A stretch of DNA of 64,000 nucleotides from Spirochaetales bacterium (GCA_016936555.1 JAFGXR010000108.1:143569-207568), one strand, 5' to 3'; shown: positions 15,691 to 25,033, counted from the first letter of the stretch. Program-made: numbers and translations. The notes: generated by a model not told the origin, from the sequence alone.

Positions 15691-15728
15691 GGGGACCTGC
15701 CTTTTCTTACAGTATGAAACAGGTCCCC
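15691..15728 (-). repeat. Inverted repeat between galM and the CMD gene
   Basis: GGGGACCTG (15691-15699) and CAGGTCCCC (15720-15728) form a perfect 9-bp stem with a 20-base loop. It starts one base from the CMD ATG and ends 8 bases after the galM stop. In the minus-strand mRNA it would fold directly before the start codon and include the only AGG-like ribosome site, so it may limit translation or act as a weak attenuator. Confidence 0.5.
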
Positions 15729-15736
15729 GCTCTTCG

Positions 15737-16771
15737 CTACTTAATATGTGAGAATTTATGGATTGTCCTATGCCTGTAAACCTCTCCGGGATTCAGAATA
15801 ATCGAGGGGAATTCCGGTTTATTGACCGAATCGGGATACATCTGCGTTTCCAGGCAGAAGGCGTAATGGGTATCGAATCCCTTATTTTTCAGCCCGCCCA
15901 GGAAATTGCCGCTGTAGAACTGAACGCCCGGCTCCGTGGTCAGGATCTCCATAGCGCGGCCGCTCTCCCTGTGCTCCACATAGATCCTGTTTTCAGGCTC
16001 TTCCTTTTTTCTGTCCGAAAGATTGAAGTTGTGGTCGAAGCCGCCGGATTTCTCCAGATCCGGACCGATCTGTTTTAAAGTCCGGAAATCAAAGGGCGTT
16101 CCCCCGACTTTCCGGATTTCACCGGTAGGTATCGAGACTTCATCGACGGGGAGATAGCTCTCCGCTTCAATCTGAAGATAGTGATTGTGGATGGTCTCTC
16201 CCTTTTTGCCGCTGAGGTTCCAGTAGGCGTGGTTCGTCAGGTTTACGGGAGTCCGTTTATCGGTTACAGCCCTGTAGTCCATAATCAGTTCATTATTCAC
16301 TGTCAGCCAGTAGGTGACTTCCACTTTCAGGTTCCCGGGGTAGTTCTCCTCTCCGTCGCGGCTGAGATAGGTGCAGCGGACCCCCGCTTGTTCCGCTTCT
16401 TCCAGGGGTTCCAGGTTCCAGATCACTTTATCATAGCCAACGGCTCCGCCGTGGAGATGATTGCATCCCTGATCGTTGACCGATAATCTGTATTCCCTGC
16501 CGTCGAGCACATAGGCCGCCTGTCCGATTCTGTTGCCCACGCGGCCGATGGTCGCGCCGATAAAGGCATCCTGTTCCTCGTAATCCCCGACAGTCCCGAA
16601 GCCGAGCAGGCATTCTCCGGAGATTCCCCTTCTGTCCGGCGCCTTCAGAGATATAAGCGTTGCTCCGTAACTGATAAGAGACATTTCCAGTCCTTTCCCG
16701 TTGTCTATGCGCAGGCCTTCGACAGTTTCTCCCTTTTTTGTTGTTCCAAAATCAAATTTCTCAACCTTCAT
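15737..16771 (-). CDS. galM: Aldose 1-epimerase (galactose mutarotase)
   Basis: A 344-residue beta-sandwich enzyme that interconverts alpha and beta anomers of hexoses in the cytosol. Conserved active-site segments are visible: GNRIGQAAYVLDG, CNHLHGG with the first His (about 103), NLTNHAYWNLSG with the catalytic His (about 180), FDHNF, and EPGVQFYSGNF containing the catalytic Glu. Length is normal for the family. It starts 4 bases after the helicase stop, so it is probably in the same operon although unrelated in function. Sugar preference is not evident. Confidence 0.95.
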   Translation of the reverse strand: MKVEKFDFGTTKKGETVEGLRIDNGKGLEMSLISYGATLISLKAPDRRGISGECLLGFGTVGDYEEQDAFIGATIGRVGNRIGQAAYVLDGREYRLSVNDQGCNHLHGGAVGYDKVIWNLEPLEEAEQAGVRCTYLSRDGEENYPGNLKVEVTYWLTVNNELIMDYRAVTDKRTPVNLTNHAYWNLSGKKGETIHNHYLQIEAESYLPVDEVSIPTGEIRKVGGTPFDFRTLKQIGPDLEKSGGFDHNFNLSDRKKEEPENRIYVEHRESGRAMEILTTEPGVQFYSGNFLGGLKNKGFDTHYAFCLETQMYPDSVNKPEFPSIILNPGEVYRHRTIHKFSHIK

Positions 16772-16775
16772 CTCT

Positions 16776-19118
16776 TCATCCTCTCCAGAAATTTACTATC
16801 CTATCATTCATCTGCTCTTCGTTCCGGCAGTATGCTATATGGCTCCAGTAAGGGGGGTAGAGCTTTCTCGTATCGCTCCAGCCGTAGCGGCTGTCGATCA
16901 GCAGAATCAGTCCTCTGTCCTCTTCGCTCCTGATCACCCGACCCGCCGCCTGCAGTACTTTATTGAATCCCGGCAGTCTGTAGGCGTAGTCGAATCCCTT
17001 TGTCCCTCTCTCCTCATAATATTTTTTATAGAGATCTCTTTCAACCGACAATCCGGGAAGTCCCGGGCCGACTATCATCACTCCGATCAGTTTTTCGCCT
17101 TTCAGATCAATGCCCTCCCCGAAAATCCCTCCCATAACAGCGAAAGCCAGGAGACTGTCCCATTCATCTTCAGAAAAACGGTCCAGAAAGGAGCTCCGGT
17201 CCTCCTCGGACATACCGCTTTCCTGCCTGTGGATTTTCCTGTCGGGAAAGTGAAGGCCGAAATAATCAAAGGCCTGTTCCATGTAGGAGTAGGAGGGAAA
17301 GAACACGAGATAATTCCCCTCTTTAGCCGCGAAGGCGCTTTCTATGGCCCGGCAGAGATCGGGAAGCGACTCATGGCGCTTGCTGTACCGCGTTTCAATA
17401 TCAGTCCTGATGCATACGGCGCAGTTTTCAGCCGGGAATGGGGAGGAGAGGGTGATAAAAGGAATCTCCTCCTCTCCGAACAAGGTACGGCAGAAATATT
17501 CCGAGGGAATCAGCGTGGCTGAAAAGAGAGCGGAACTGCGGAACTGTTTGAACATTTTTTCAAGGAGAGGAGCCGGATCCATATTGAGGAGCGACAGCTT
17601 TAATCCCTTCTCGCCTATTCTCCTGATCAGAACCCTGTGCTGCTCACCGGCCAGTTCGCTGATGCGGTAGAAACGTCTCAGCTCAAAGGTCAGGTCCAGG
17701 ACAATCTGCCCCGCATCGGTCGCATCGGATTCCTCGAGGAACAGTCCGACGGCTCTGCGGAGCTCTTCGGGCAAAGCCTCCCTTTCATCCCATTGCCGGT
17801 TTTTCTCTTTCAGATTCTTCATTTCCCCGAGGAGAATCCTGTTGATCTTCTCAAGCCGGCGGGCCAGTACGGGATGAATGGATTTAATCTCCCGTTTCAC
17901 GTCCAGGATCTCTTTTTTGCTGAGAGATGCGCTGAACATATCCCGGCTCCGGTCCGGCAGGTTGTGGGCTTCGTCGGCCAGAAGGAGGTAGTCCTCCCCC
18001 CTTCCGAACTGAAAATAGCGTTTGAGTCTGACCAGAGGATCGAAGATGTAATTGTAATCGCAGATCAGCAGATCCGAAACGAGGGAGATGTCGAGAGAGA
18101 GCTCGAAGGGACACAGATGATGCTCCATCGCCAGAGATTCCACTTTATCCCGGTTGAAAAGCACCGCATCGTCCAGCGTTTCCAGAACTTGCGACAGTTT
18201 TCCGTAATAGTTCTCCGCCCAGGGGCACTCGTCGGGCGAGCATCTGCTTCCGGGACTGAAACAGATTTTCTGTTTGGCCGTGAGCGAAACGGCGCGGCAT
18301 TTCATTCCAGTTCCGAGCAGCGCTTCAAACGCCTCTTCGGCGGCGAGCCGTCCCGGTGTACGGGCTGTGGCGTAGAAAATCCTGTCACCGAGATTTTCCC
18401 CCAGGGCCTTGAAGGCGGGGAAAAGGGCTCCCATGGTCTTACCCGTCCCTGTGGGCGCTTCCACCATCAAGGTCCGTTTCTCCCTGATGGCTCTGTAAAC
18501 GGCTACGGACATCTCTCTCTGCGGTCCTCTGAAATCTCCGTAGGGAAACTCAGCGCTCCGTATCGATTCATTTCTGAACCGGTTCCGTTCAACCGTCTGG
18601 CTCCATAAAAAAAGATAGGAGGAAGTCAGTCCCTCTATGAAAGGTGCTGATTGTTCCATACTCACAGTCCGGGAGAAAATCTTTTCCTCTCCCGAGGTCA
18701 TGTGATAGTAGGTCAGTTGAATGTCCGCGCTTTCAATTTCCTGTTCCCTGCAGTAAAGCCAGGCGTAGGACAGGAGCTGCTGTCTGTGCTCCGGAGGTGT
18801 TTCCTCCCAGGATGACGGAAATGTATCGGTAACGGTTTTAATCTCTTCAATAAGAGGTCTTTCCCGCAAATCCGAAGAGGGAAACAAGCCGTCCATTCTG
18901 CCGTCGACCACTAATACCAGTTCGCCGGACCTGAACTCACCGGAGACTTTGACTTCTTTCTGATAATCATCGCCTCTCGATTCCTGGACGATTCTATGCC
19001 CTTTCGTTCCCTCGACGGCCCGCCGGTTGGACCAGGATTCCGAAACCAGATCGCCGGCGAGGTTGACGGCGGCGATCAGTTCTCTTACCGATATGTGCCG
19101 GGGAGCGGTCAGTCCCAT
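16776..19118 (-). CDS. PD-(D/E)XK nuclease-like/DinG-type Fe-S helicase fusion
   Basis: A 780-residue protein. The C-terminal two thirds is an XPD/DinG-type superfamily 2 helicase: Walker A EAPTGTGKT (220-228), four Fe-S cysteines (C286, C293, C298, C336), DEAH box (382-385) and the late QAAGRVIRSEEDRG motif. The first 150 residues look like a RecB/Cas4-type PD-(D/E)XK nuclease: GTKGHRIVQ (38-46), GRMDGLF with D76, EEIK with E92/K94, then HRQQLLSYAW. A protein that can load, unwind and cut DNA is implied, likely for repair or replication-block processing. It overlaps trmL by 10 bases and lies in the prfA-rel operon. The helicase call is firm; the nuclease rests on motif reading. Confidence 0.9.
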   Translation of the reverse strand: MGLTAPRHISVRELIAAVNLAGDLVSESWSNRRAVEGTKGHRIVQESRGDDYQKEVKVSGEFRSGELVLVVDGRMDGLFPSSDLRERPLIEEIKTVTDTFPSSWEETPPEHRQQLLSYAWLYCREQEIESADIQLTYYHMTSGEEKIFSRTVSMEQSAPFIEGLTSSYLFLWSQTVERNRFRNESIRSAEFPYGDFRGPQREMSVAVYRAIREKRTLMVEAPTGTGKTMGALFPAFKALGENLGDRIFYATARTPGRLAAEEAFEALLGTGMKCRAVSLTAKQKICFSPGSRCSPDECPWAENYYGKLSQVLETLDDAVLFNRDKVESLAMEHHLCPFELSLDISLVSDLLICDYNYIFDPLVRLKRYFQFGRGEDYLLLADEAHNLPDRSRDMFSASLSKKEILDVKREIKSIHPVLARRLEKINRILLGEMKNLKEKNRQWDEREALPEELRRAVGLFLEESDATDAGQIVLDLTFELRRFYRISELAGEQHRVLIRRIGEKGLKLSLLNMDPAPLLEKMFKQFRSSALFSATLIPSEYFCRTLFGEEEIPFITLSSPFPAENCAVCIRTDIETRYSKRHESLPDLCRAIESAFAAKEGNYLVFFPSYSYMEQAFDYFGLHFPDRKIHRQESGMSEEDRSSFLDRFSEDEWDSLLAFAVMGGIFGEGIDLKGEKLIGVMIVGPGLPGLSVERDLYKKYYEERGTKGFDYAYRLPGFNKVLQAAGRVIRSEEDRGLILLIDSRYGWSDTRKLYPPYWSHIAYCRNEEQMNDRIVNFWRG

Positions 19119-19612
19119 GAGAGCCTGTGGAGCTTCCCTTCTTTCTGCAGAAAATCAAATCCGCACTGCCGCATCACTTCGTAAGCCATGATGGCCACGG
19201 AATTGGAGAGATTGAGAGACCGGGCTTCGCCTATCATGGGGATGCGGACGCAGTTCTCCCTGTGCCTGACGAGCAGTTCCTCGGGAAGCCCCTTCGACTC
19301 TTTGCCGAATATCAGGAATACCGATTCATGGGAGGGGTAGGGGGGGGTGTCATAGGTCTGTTCCGCTTTCGTCGTGGCGAAAATATGAAGCCCTCCGGGA
19401 TTTCTGAGAAAAAAATGATCCAGATCGTCGTAGTAATGGATGTCCAGCAAATGCCAGTAATCGAGACCGGCCCGGCGGACCGATTTTTCATCGACGGAAA
19501 AACCGAGAGGCCTGATGAGGTGAAGGGAGGCTCCCGTGGCGCTGCAGGTCCGGGCGATATTCCCCGTATTCTGGGGTATCTCCGGTTCGTGGAGGACGAT
19601 ATTCAGATGCAA
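19109..19612 (-). CDS. trmL: tRNA (cytidine(34)-2'-O)-methyltransferase, TrmL
   Basis: A SPOUT-class methyltransferase of 167 residues with HEPEIPQNTGNIARTC at the N-terminus, FGKESKGLPEE in the middle, and the knotted SAM-binding end IPM..ARSLNLSNSVAIMAYE. TrmL methylates the wobble 2'-OH of certain leucine tRNAs. The start is taken as TTG at 19610-19612, 4 bases after the rel stop with GGAG upstream; it gives the family's usual MHLNIVLHEPEIP opening. A longer frame back to 19663 would lie inside rel and adds residues relatives lack. The 3' end overlaps the helicase start by 10 bases. Confidence 0.92.
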   Translation of the reverse strand: MHLNIVLHEPEIPQNTGNIARTCSATGASLHLIRPLGFSVDEKSVRRAGLDYWHLLDIHYYDDLDHFFLRNPGGLHIFATTKAEQTYDTPPYPSHESVFLIFGKESKGLPEELLVRHRENCVRIPMIGEARSLNLSNSVAIMAYEVMRQCGFDFLQKEGKLHRLSWD

Positions 19613-19616
19613 AACG

Positions 19617-21689
19617 CTACTCCGGAAGAGGCCTGTTCTGATGGCTCTGAACTTTCTGGACATTCATGACCGCCGGAATGGACCGTATGCTTTTGGAAAC
19701 TTTTTTCTCATCTTCCATCTTCTCCAGCTCGACGGTGAAAAACCCCAGGAGGTCGCCTCTCTCCGTTTCATCGAGAGACCCGGAGATAAGGTGTCCGCGG
19801 TTTTTCCTGATGGCTCCTTCTATTTCGGAGAACAGGTCGTTGCGGTACTTGGAATGGATGCGGAAGCGCTGGGTGAATTTGGTCGAGACGGTCTCCCACT
19901 CGACATGGATTTTCCGCTCATCGAATTCCTTTATGTTTTTCAGATTGGAACAGCTCGCCTTATGGACGATGATGCCGCGGCCCCGGGACACGAAACCGAT
20001 GATTTCATCACCGGTCGTGGGATTACAGCACTGAGCCAGATGGATCATGAGGTTTCTTTCATTGTCGATCGTGATACCGACTTTGGATTTGTCCAGTACC
20101 TTGTTCTGAAAAATATGGGAGTATTCCTCGCCTTCTTTTTTCTGTTCATCCGTATCTTTGGCAGGTGCCGGAGGGGCCCCGTCCTTTTTATGGGCGACGA
20201 TATTTCTGTCTATGAAGATACCCGTTTCGTTTTTGTTGAGCCAGTGCCGAATCTTCGATCTCGCCTTGTAGGTTTTAACGTAACGGAGCCAGTTCAGATG
20301 GGGGTGGGCCGAAGGGCTTGTCATGACCGATATGGTCTGGGTGTTTCTCAGCGGTTTGGTCAGGGGGATAATCGCCCCGTCCGCTTTGGCGCCCATGCAG
20401 TGATGCCCCACATCGGTGTGGATCCGGTAGGCGAAGTCGATGGCTGTCGATCCCTTGGGGAGCTCGATGCTGTCGCCTTTCGGCGTAAAAACGTATATGG
20501 AGTCTTCCAGCAGCTCTTTTTTTATGGAGTTCATAAATTCGCCGGAGTCCAGTTTCTGTTCGTTCCAGTTCTTCAGCTGATTGACGAAATTGATCTCCGA
20601 AGGCTTTCCCGATTCGGCGGTTTTCCCTTCCTTGTACAGCCAGTGGGCGGCGATTCCATACTCCGCCGTTTTATTCATATCAAAGGTGCGGATCTGGATC
20701 TCCAGAGGCTTGCCGCCGTAGCCCATGACAGAGGTGTGGAGACTTCTGTAATGATTTTCCTTGGGCATGGCGATATAGTCTTTAAATCGCCCCGCCAGCG
20801 GTGTCCACAGATGGTGGACGATTCCCAGAAGCGTGTAACATTCAACCGTGTCATTGCAGAGGATCCGTATGCCCAGGAAATCGTATATCTCGCTCAGGTC
20901 CTTCCCTTTGGTTTTCATCTTTCTGTAAATGGAGTAGAAGTGCTTGGCTCTCGTCTGGACTTTGATCTGGATTTTCTGCTTGGAAGCTTCGCGGTAGATG
21001 TCTTCCTCGATGTGCTTTAGAAAATCGGACCGGGCTTCCTTTTTATGATCGATAAAATCTTTGATCTGATAATAGACATCGGGAGAGGTGAACTTGAGGC
21101 TCAGATCCTCCAGTTCCGACTTCAGGGAATAAATACCCAGTTTGCCCGCGATAGGGGCATAAATGTCGAGGCATTCCCTGGCTATGCGCTTCTGCTTGTC
21201 CTCGGGCATATACTGGAGCGTGCTCATGTTATGGCGCTTGTCCGCCAGTTTTATCAGGATGACGCGAATGTCCTTTACCATGGCGAAGAACATCTTCCTT
21301 ATGGTTTCCGATTCCTGGACATTGCGGTTTTTCGCATTGACGATATTGATTTTGGTGACGCCGTTGACCAGCTTTTCCACTTCGGGACCGAAGATTTCCT
21401 TCAGTTCCGCCCGGGTGATGCTCGTGTCTTCCAGAACGTCATGAAGGAGTCCCGCCTGAACAGTGTGCTGATCCAGGTAGAGGCCGGCCAGAATTTCTGC
21501 GACCCGTATGGGATGGATGATATAGGGCTCGCCGCTGCGGCGCTTCTGTCCTACGTGCTGCTGCTCCGACCACCGGGCGGCGCGGACGACCTCGTCCTGC
21601 TGCTCCGTCGTCATATAGGAGACCTTGTCTCTGAGAAGCTGTATTTCCCTGTCGATATCGTCGACTGTGACCAGTTTGCTTTCAGACAT
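19617..21689 (-). CDS. rel: Bifunctional (p)ppGpp synthetase/hydrolase
   Basis: A 690-residue RSH enzyme that makes and degrades the stringent-response alarmone. The N-terminal HD hydrolase domain is intact (GEPYIIHPIRVAEIL, GLLHDVLEDT). The synthetase domain carries RFKD in GRFKDYIAMPKENHYRSLHT, the RXKD form typical of bifunctional enzymes. A TGS domain (about 390-450) precedes a Cys/His conserved linker (CCNP, GRGIIVHKASC) and a C-terminal ACT domain (about 610-690). The ATG at 21689 has AAGGG 7 bases upstream and overlaps the prmC stop; an in-frame TTG one codon earlier is the alternative. It is the only RSH gene in the window. Confidence 0.97.
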   Translation of the reverse strand: MSESKLVTVDDIDREIQLLRDKVSYMTTEQQDEVVRAARWSEQQHVGQKRRSGEPYIIHPIRVAEILAGLYLDQHTVQAGLLHDVLEDTSITRAELKEIFGPEVEKLVNGVTKINIVNAKNRNVQESETIRKMFFAMVKDIRVILIKLADKRHNMSTLQYMPEDKQKRIARECLDIYAPIAGKLGIYSLKSELEDLSLKFTSPDVYYQIKDFIDHKKEARSDFLKHIEEDIYREASKQKIQIKVQTRAKHFYSIYRKMKTKGKDLSEIYDFLGIRILCNDTVECYTLLGIVHHLWTPLAGRFKDYIAMPKENHYRSLHTSVMGYGGKPLEIQIRTFDMNKTAEYGIAAHWLYKEGKTAESGKPSEINFVNQLKNWNEQKLDSGEFMNSIKKELLEDSIYVFTPKGDSIELPKGSTAIDFAYRIHTDVGHHCMGAKADGAIIPLTKPLRNTQTISVMTSPSAHPHLNWLRYVKTYKARSKIRHWLNKNETGIFIDRNIVAHKKDGAPPAPAKDTDEQKKEGEEYSHIFQNKVLDKSKVGITIDNERNLMIHLAQCCNPTTGDEIIGFVSRGRGIIVHKASCSNLKNIKEFDERKIHVEWETVSTKFTQRFRIHSKYRNDLFSEIEGAIRKNRGHLISGSLDETERGDLLGFFTVELEKMEDEKKVSKSIRSIPAVMNVQKVQSHQNRPLPE

Positions 21690-22533
21690 CAACGGGCCCT
21701 TTTCTGCCGCGGATAACCCTGTCGAGTCCCGGCAGATCCTTCAGTACAACGATATCCTCAAATCCTGCGCGCTCCATACAGACCTTCATACTTTCCATCT
21801 GGGCGGGATGCGCTTCTATGAGAAGGTAGCCGCCCTCATTCAGATAACCCGGTGCTGCCCCGATTATCATCCGTATCAGATCGAGACCGTCCTCTCCGCC
21901 GTCAAGGGCGAGCGCGGGCTCCTTCCATCCCTCATCCATCCTCTCATCCGTCTCACCGGTCGTGAGATAGGGGGGATTGGTGACGATAATATCAAAAGTG
22001 CCCTCGATTTTTTCAAAAAGAGAGCTTTTTGTAAACTTAATACTCCCGTCGGCCAATGTACAGTTATTTATGGAAAAAACCTTTTCGGCGACAGAAGAAA
22101 TATCCGATGCGCTGACATTGAGCGTCGGGTCGGTATTTTTGAGCGAAACGGCGATACAACCCGTTCCGGTGCACAAATCGAGCACATCTTTCAGGGAATG
22201 GTCCGCTTCCGTCAGAGATAGTGCCGTCTCCACCAGCAGCTCTGTATCGGGCCGGGGACAGAGCACGCCCTCCTCCACTCGAAAGGGGAGGCCGAAAAAC
22301 TCTTTTGAACCCGTCAGATAGGCGACGGGGTGATGATCCAGACGCATCCCTATGAGTTTTCTGAACATATTCAGAGCCTCGCCGGGCACCTCATCGGGAA
22401 AAGAGGCATAGAGTTTTTCTCTTGTCATTTTCAGGCAGTGGCAGAGCAGAAGCGAGCTGTCGAGACGGGCCGTCTCAATATCCGCTTCGTTCAGTCTGCC
22501 GGAGCCCTCATTCAGAACGTCCCGTACTGTCAT
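21682..22533 (-). CDS. prmC: Release factor glutamine methyltransferase, PrmC
   Basis: A 283-residue class I SAM methyltransferase that N5-methylates the Gln of the GGQ loop in release factors. The SAM motif reads [13 protein letters not shown] (about 117-129), and the catalytic NPPY sits in [11 protein letters not shown] (about 183). An N-terminal helical domain with [13 protein letters not shown] is typical for the family. The start overlaps the prfA stop by 4 bases (22530-22533), so substrate and modifier are translationally coupled, a common arrangement. The 3' end overlaps rel. Confidence 0.96.
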   Translation of the reverse strand: MTVRDVLNEGSGRLNEADIETARLDSSLLLCHCLKMTREKLYASFPDEVPGEALNMFRKLIGMRLDHHPVAYLTGSKEFFGLPFRVEEGVLCPRPDTELLVETALSLTEADHSLKDVLDLCTGTGCIAVSLKNTDPTLNVSASDISSVAEKVFSINNCTLADGSIKFTKSSLFEKIEGTFDIIVTNPPYLTTGETDERMDEGWKEPALALDGGEDGLDLIRMIIGAAPGYLNEGGYLLIEAHPAQMESMKVCMERAGFEDIVVLKDLPGLDRVIRGRKGPVDV

Positions 22534-23597
22534 TCACCCTTTTGAAGCGCTTCTTCCTGAGCGCTCATCTTAAGGGCATCGATAATCTCGCCGATGTTCC
22601 CCTGCATTATCGTATCCAGCTTGTAGAGAGTCAGGTTGATCCTGTGATCGGTACAGCGCCCCTGGGGGAAGTTGTAGGTTCTGATTCTCTCGGAACGGTC
22701 GCCCGAACCGACCTGGCTCTTTCTGTCGGCGGCCCGTTCGGCATTCTTTTTCTGCTCTTCCATCTCCAGCAGCCTGGACCGGAGGACCCTGAGGGCTTTG
22801 GCCTTGTTTTTGATCTGGGACTTCTCATCCTGCTGGGACACGACCAGCCCCGTGGGAAGGTGGGTAATTCTTACGGCCGAGTCCGTCGTGTTGACGCTCT
22901 GCCCGCCGGGTCCCGATGAGCGGAATACATCGATCTTCAGATCTTCAGTCCTGATTTCGATATCGGTTTCCTCCGCTTCAGGGAGAACCGCGACGGTTGC
23001 GGCCGAGGTCTGGATACGGCCGCCCGATTCGGTAATGGGAATTCTCTGAACGCGATGGCCGCCGCTTTCATAGCGGAGATCCCCGTAAACCCCTTTTCCG
23101 TTGATGGAGAAGACAATTTCCTTGAAACCGCCCAGCTCAATCTCGCTGGAGCTCATCACTTCGATTTTCCAGCCCTTCGTTTCGGCATACCGGCTGTACA
23201 TCCGGTAGAGGTCCGCGGCGAAAAGCGCCGCTTCGTCCCCGCCGGTTCCGGCGCGGATCTCCATAATGATATTTTTGCCGTCGAGAGGGTCTTTGGGGAC
23301 CAGGAGAAGTTTGATTTTTCCTTCCATGTCTTCAGCCGAACGCTCCAGTTCCTTTATCTCTTCTTTGGCCATTTCCTTCATTTCGGGATCGGTCTCTTCG
23401 GCGATCATATCCCTGGCGTCGGCCAGCTCTTCGGTCATCTTTTTATATTCGAGATAGGCATTATCGATATCTTTCAGATCGGAGTACTCCATCATCAGCT
23501 CTTTGTAGCGCTTCTGATTGCTGATGACATCGGGATCGGATATCATTTTTTCCACTTCGCTGTAGCGGTGGTGCAGTTTTTCCAGTTTATCCAGCAT
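22530..23597 (-). CDS. prfA: Peptide chain release factor 1
   Basis: A 355-residue class I release factor acting on the ribosome at UAG and UAA. The codon-reading PxT motif is PIT (187-189, in [10 protein letters not shown]), which marks RF1 rather than RF2 (SPF). The peptidyl-hydrolysis GGQ is at 231-233 in [15 protein letters not shown]. The long N-terminal helical domain and C-terminal [12 protein letters not shown] block are complete. The ATG has GAGGAG about 6 bases upstream. It is the first gene of the prfA-prmC-rel-trmL-helicase-galM series. Confidence 0.97.
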   Translation of the reverse strand: MLDKLEKLHHRYSEVEKMISDPDVISNQKRYKELMMEYSDLKDIDNAYLEYKKMTEELADARDMIAEETDPEMKEMAKEEIKELERSAEDMEGKIKLLLVPKDPLDGKNIIMEIRAGTGGDEAALFAADLYRMYSRYAETKGWKIEVMSSSEIELGGFKEIVFSINGKGVYGDLRYESGGHRVQRIPITESGGRIQTSAATVAVLPEAEETDIEIRTEDLKIDVFRSSGPGGQSVNTTDSAVRITHLPTGLVVSQQDEKSQIKNKAKALRVLRSRLLEMEEQKKNAERAADRKSQVGSGDRSERIRTYNFPQGRCTDHRINLTLYKLDTIMQGNIGEIIDALKMSAQEEALQKGE

Positions 23598-23624
23598 TTA
23601 ATACTCCTCTTGTTAAGGTGTACA

Positions 23625-23653
23625 TTTATATCAGAAATGATAAAAAAAAACAA
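23625..23653 (-). promoter_or_regulatory. prfA operon promoter
   Basis: Read on the minus strand: -35 TTGTTT (23648-23653), 17-bp spacer, -10 TATAAA (23625-23630), then a short leader with GAGGAG before the prfA ATG. The surrounding A/T-rich tract also has TATACT (23681-23686) on the plus strand, which could serve the divergent small gene. Confidence 0.55.
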
Positions 23654-23704
23654 TTTGTAAAAATGGTATTGTTTTTTTACTATACTGTGTTAATTTCAAT
23701 AAAT

Positions 23705-23884
23705 ATGGCTAATATTCGCGATTTTGCTCAGTGCAGTAAGTGTAAATACTTTGTAGAGGATGATGAGTCTCTGAAAACAGTTATCGAGTACTGCATTATC
23801 CTCGGTGCCAAATTAAATACGAGCGGTCATTGCGAAGAGTTCGTCGCGTTGGAAAAGGATGCCGACGCCGAACTGGTGGGTTGA
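23705..23884 (+). CDS. Small Cys-rich protein, probable zinc ribbon
   Basis: A 59-residue protein, MANIRDFAQCSKCKYFVEDD at the N-terminus, with a CxxC pair (C10, C13) and two further cysteines at about residues 30 and 43 (EYC, GHCEEF). The spacing suggests a single metal site. The ATG at 23705 follows a TATACT -10-like box by about 18 bases and lacks a Shine-Dalgarno, so a very short leader is implied. An upstream ATG at 23618 would add a low-complexity stretch and overlap the prfA promoter. Divergent from prfA. I do not recognise a named family; the function is unknown. Confidence 0.6.
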   Translation: MANIRDFAQCSKCKYFVEDDESLKTVIEYCIILGAKLNTSGHCEEFVALEKDADAELVG

Positions 23885-24098
23885 TATTTTCCGTTTTTTC
23901 TACTGAAACTGTTACTTCTTAAATATATTTTCCAGTTAACCGGATCATTTCATATGGATAAGCATGGTGATTATAAAAATCTGTTCTCAGGGGCAGATCC
24001 TCGCCGTGAAGATATAAGGGATGAAAAGACAAGCTTTGATTGTTAAGCCCGGCCATGCAACCTGGAGCAGAAGGAACCGCCGGCCCCCATGAAAGATC

Positions 24099-24296
24099 CT
24101 ATTTGCGGTCATACCTTTTCTTCGCCGCTCTGGTGGGAAACAGCTTCGCGAAAATTTCCTGCTGGTGCTTCAGTATTCTGTCGGAACAGCGGGAGCAGAT
24201 ATCTTTTTCCAGCCCTTCTCCCAGATTGAAATGATGGAGGAACGCATCGTAATTCCTTATTGCGGCGCCGCATAGAGCGCAGTTCTTTTCATTCAT
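24099..24296 (-). CDS. Small zinc-ribbon protein downstream of the rhomboid gene
   Basis: A 65-residue protein beginning MNEKNCALCGAAIRNYDAFL, with two CxxC pairs (C6/C9 and CSRC near 35-38) separated by a His-containing helix, and a basic C-terminus (AAKKRYDRK). The pattern fits a treble-clef or zinc-ribbon domain. ATG at 24296 is used; a GTG at 24302 that overlaps the rhomboid stop as GTGA is also possible. Neither start has a Shine-Dalgarno, so coupling to the rhomboid gene is likely. Function is unknown. Confidence 0.6.
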   Translation of the reverse strand: MNEKNCALCGAAIRNYDAFLHHFNLGEGLEKDICSRCSDRILKHQQEIFAKLFPTRAAKKRYDRK

Positions 24297-24298
24297 GA

Positions 24299-24937
24299 TC
24301 ACATGACGATGGTCTGCTGGGTGCTCGGCGATCCCCCTCCGCCCTGGGGAGCTTTAAGGGCCGCTTTGCTCTGATGATCCTTCAGGACCTGGCGGAAGAG
24401 CCCGAAGAAGGAGCCGCAGGTCCCGCCTATGATATGGGAGATCTGCGAAATATCATCGTATTTGAAGGCGGCGAAAATCTCCCTCGCCATATAGAGCGAT
24501 ATGATGACCAGGAAGGTGAGGGGGATTTCCCCTTTGCGGATGTTGGTGAAGGAGGAGAGGACGATCATCATAAAGACGAGGCCGCTCGAACCGACCAGTT
24601 CCGTGGGAAAGAAAAAAGCATTGATAAAGCCGTTGACCACAGAGGTGACGAACATCATGAAAACCAGGCTTCTCGACCCGAAGCGCTCCTCCAGAATCGG
24701 TCCGAGCAGAAGGATCAGGGTCATATTGCTGAGCAGATGGTCCCAGCCGATATGCCCGAAGGTGTAGCTGAATACCCTGGTGTAGGCCGGGATATTATCA
24801 TAGCGGAAGGTCGTCGAGCCTTCCGCCGTAAAGAGCCCGTCTATGAGTCCCGGCACGAGATACTGGTCCGCTGCCACGACAGCTGTGCATATGAGCGCGA
24901 AAGTGAGAGTCACCGGCGCGTTGTACTTTAATTTCAT
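24299..24937 (-). CDS. Rhomboid-family intramembrane serine protease
   Basis: A 212-residue polytopic membrane protein with about six hydrophobic segments. Catalytic features are complete: HLLSN (68-71, oxyanion Asn), the GxSG motif as GSSG with S118, and H168 in QISHIIGGTCG. Rhomboids cleave transmembrane substrates within the membrane. The C-terminal tail is Gly/Gln-rich and cytosolic. The downstream zinc-ribbon gene overlaps or abuts its stop, suggesting a functional link, such as regulation of the protease or its substrate. No substrate can be named. Confidence 0.9.
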   Translation of the reverse strand: MKLKYNAPVTLTFALICTAVVAADQYLVPGLIDGLFTAEGSTTFRYDNIPAYTRVFSYTFGHIGWDHLLSNMTLILLLGPILEERFGSRSLVFMMFVTSVVNGFINAFFFPTELVGSSGLVFMMIVLSSFTNIRKGEIPLTFLVIISLYMAREIFAAFKYDDISQISHIIGGTCGSFFGLFRQVLKDHQSKAALKAPQGGGGSPSTQQTIVM

Positions 24938-25033
24938 GGAATAACCTCAATTATTATTTCGGCCTATGATACCCTGCAGATTAGGTATTATCACCTCTTA
25001 ATTTTCTGTCGATGGTGAAAAAGAGAGGTTTTT

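Noticed and set aside
23954..24046. 30-codon frame MDKHGDYKNLFSG... between two small genes
   Set aside because: No Shine-Dalgarno, no promoter and no recognisable pattern; could be chance in a 214-base gap. Nothing else is visible in that gap.
24884..24896. TGTGCATATGAGC, a partial match to the redox-island palindrome
   Set aside because: It lies inside the rhomboid coding region, lacks the right half-site and is not next to promoter boxes.
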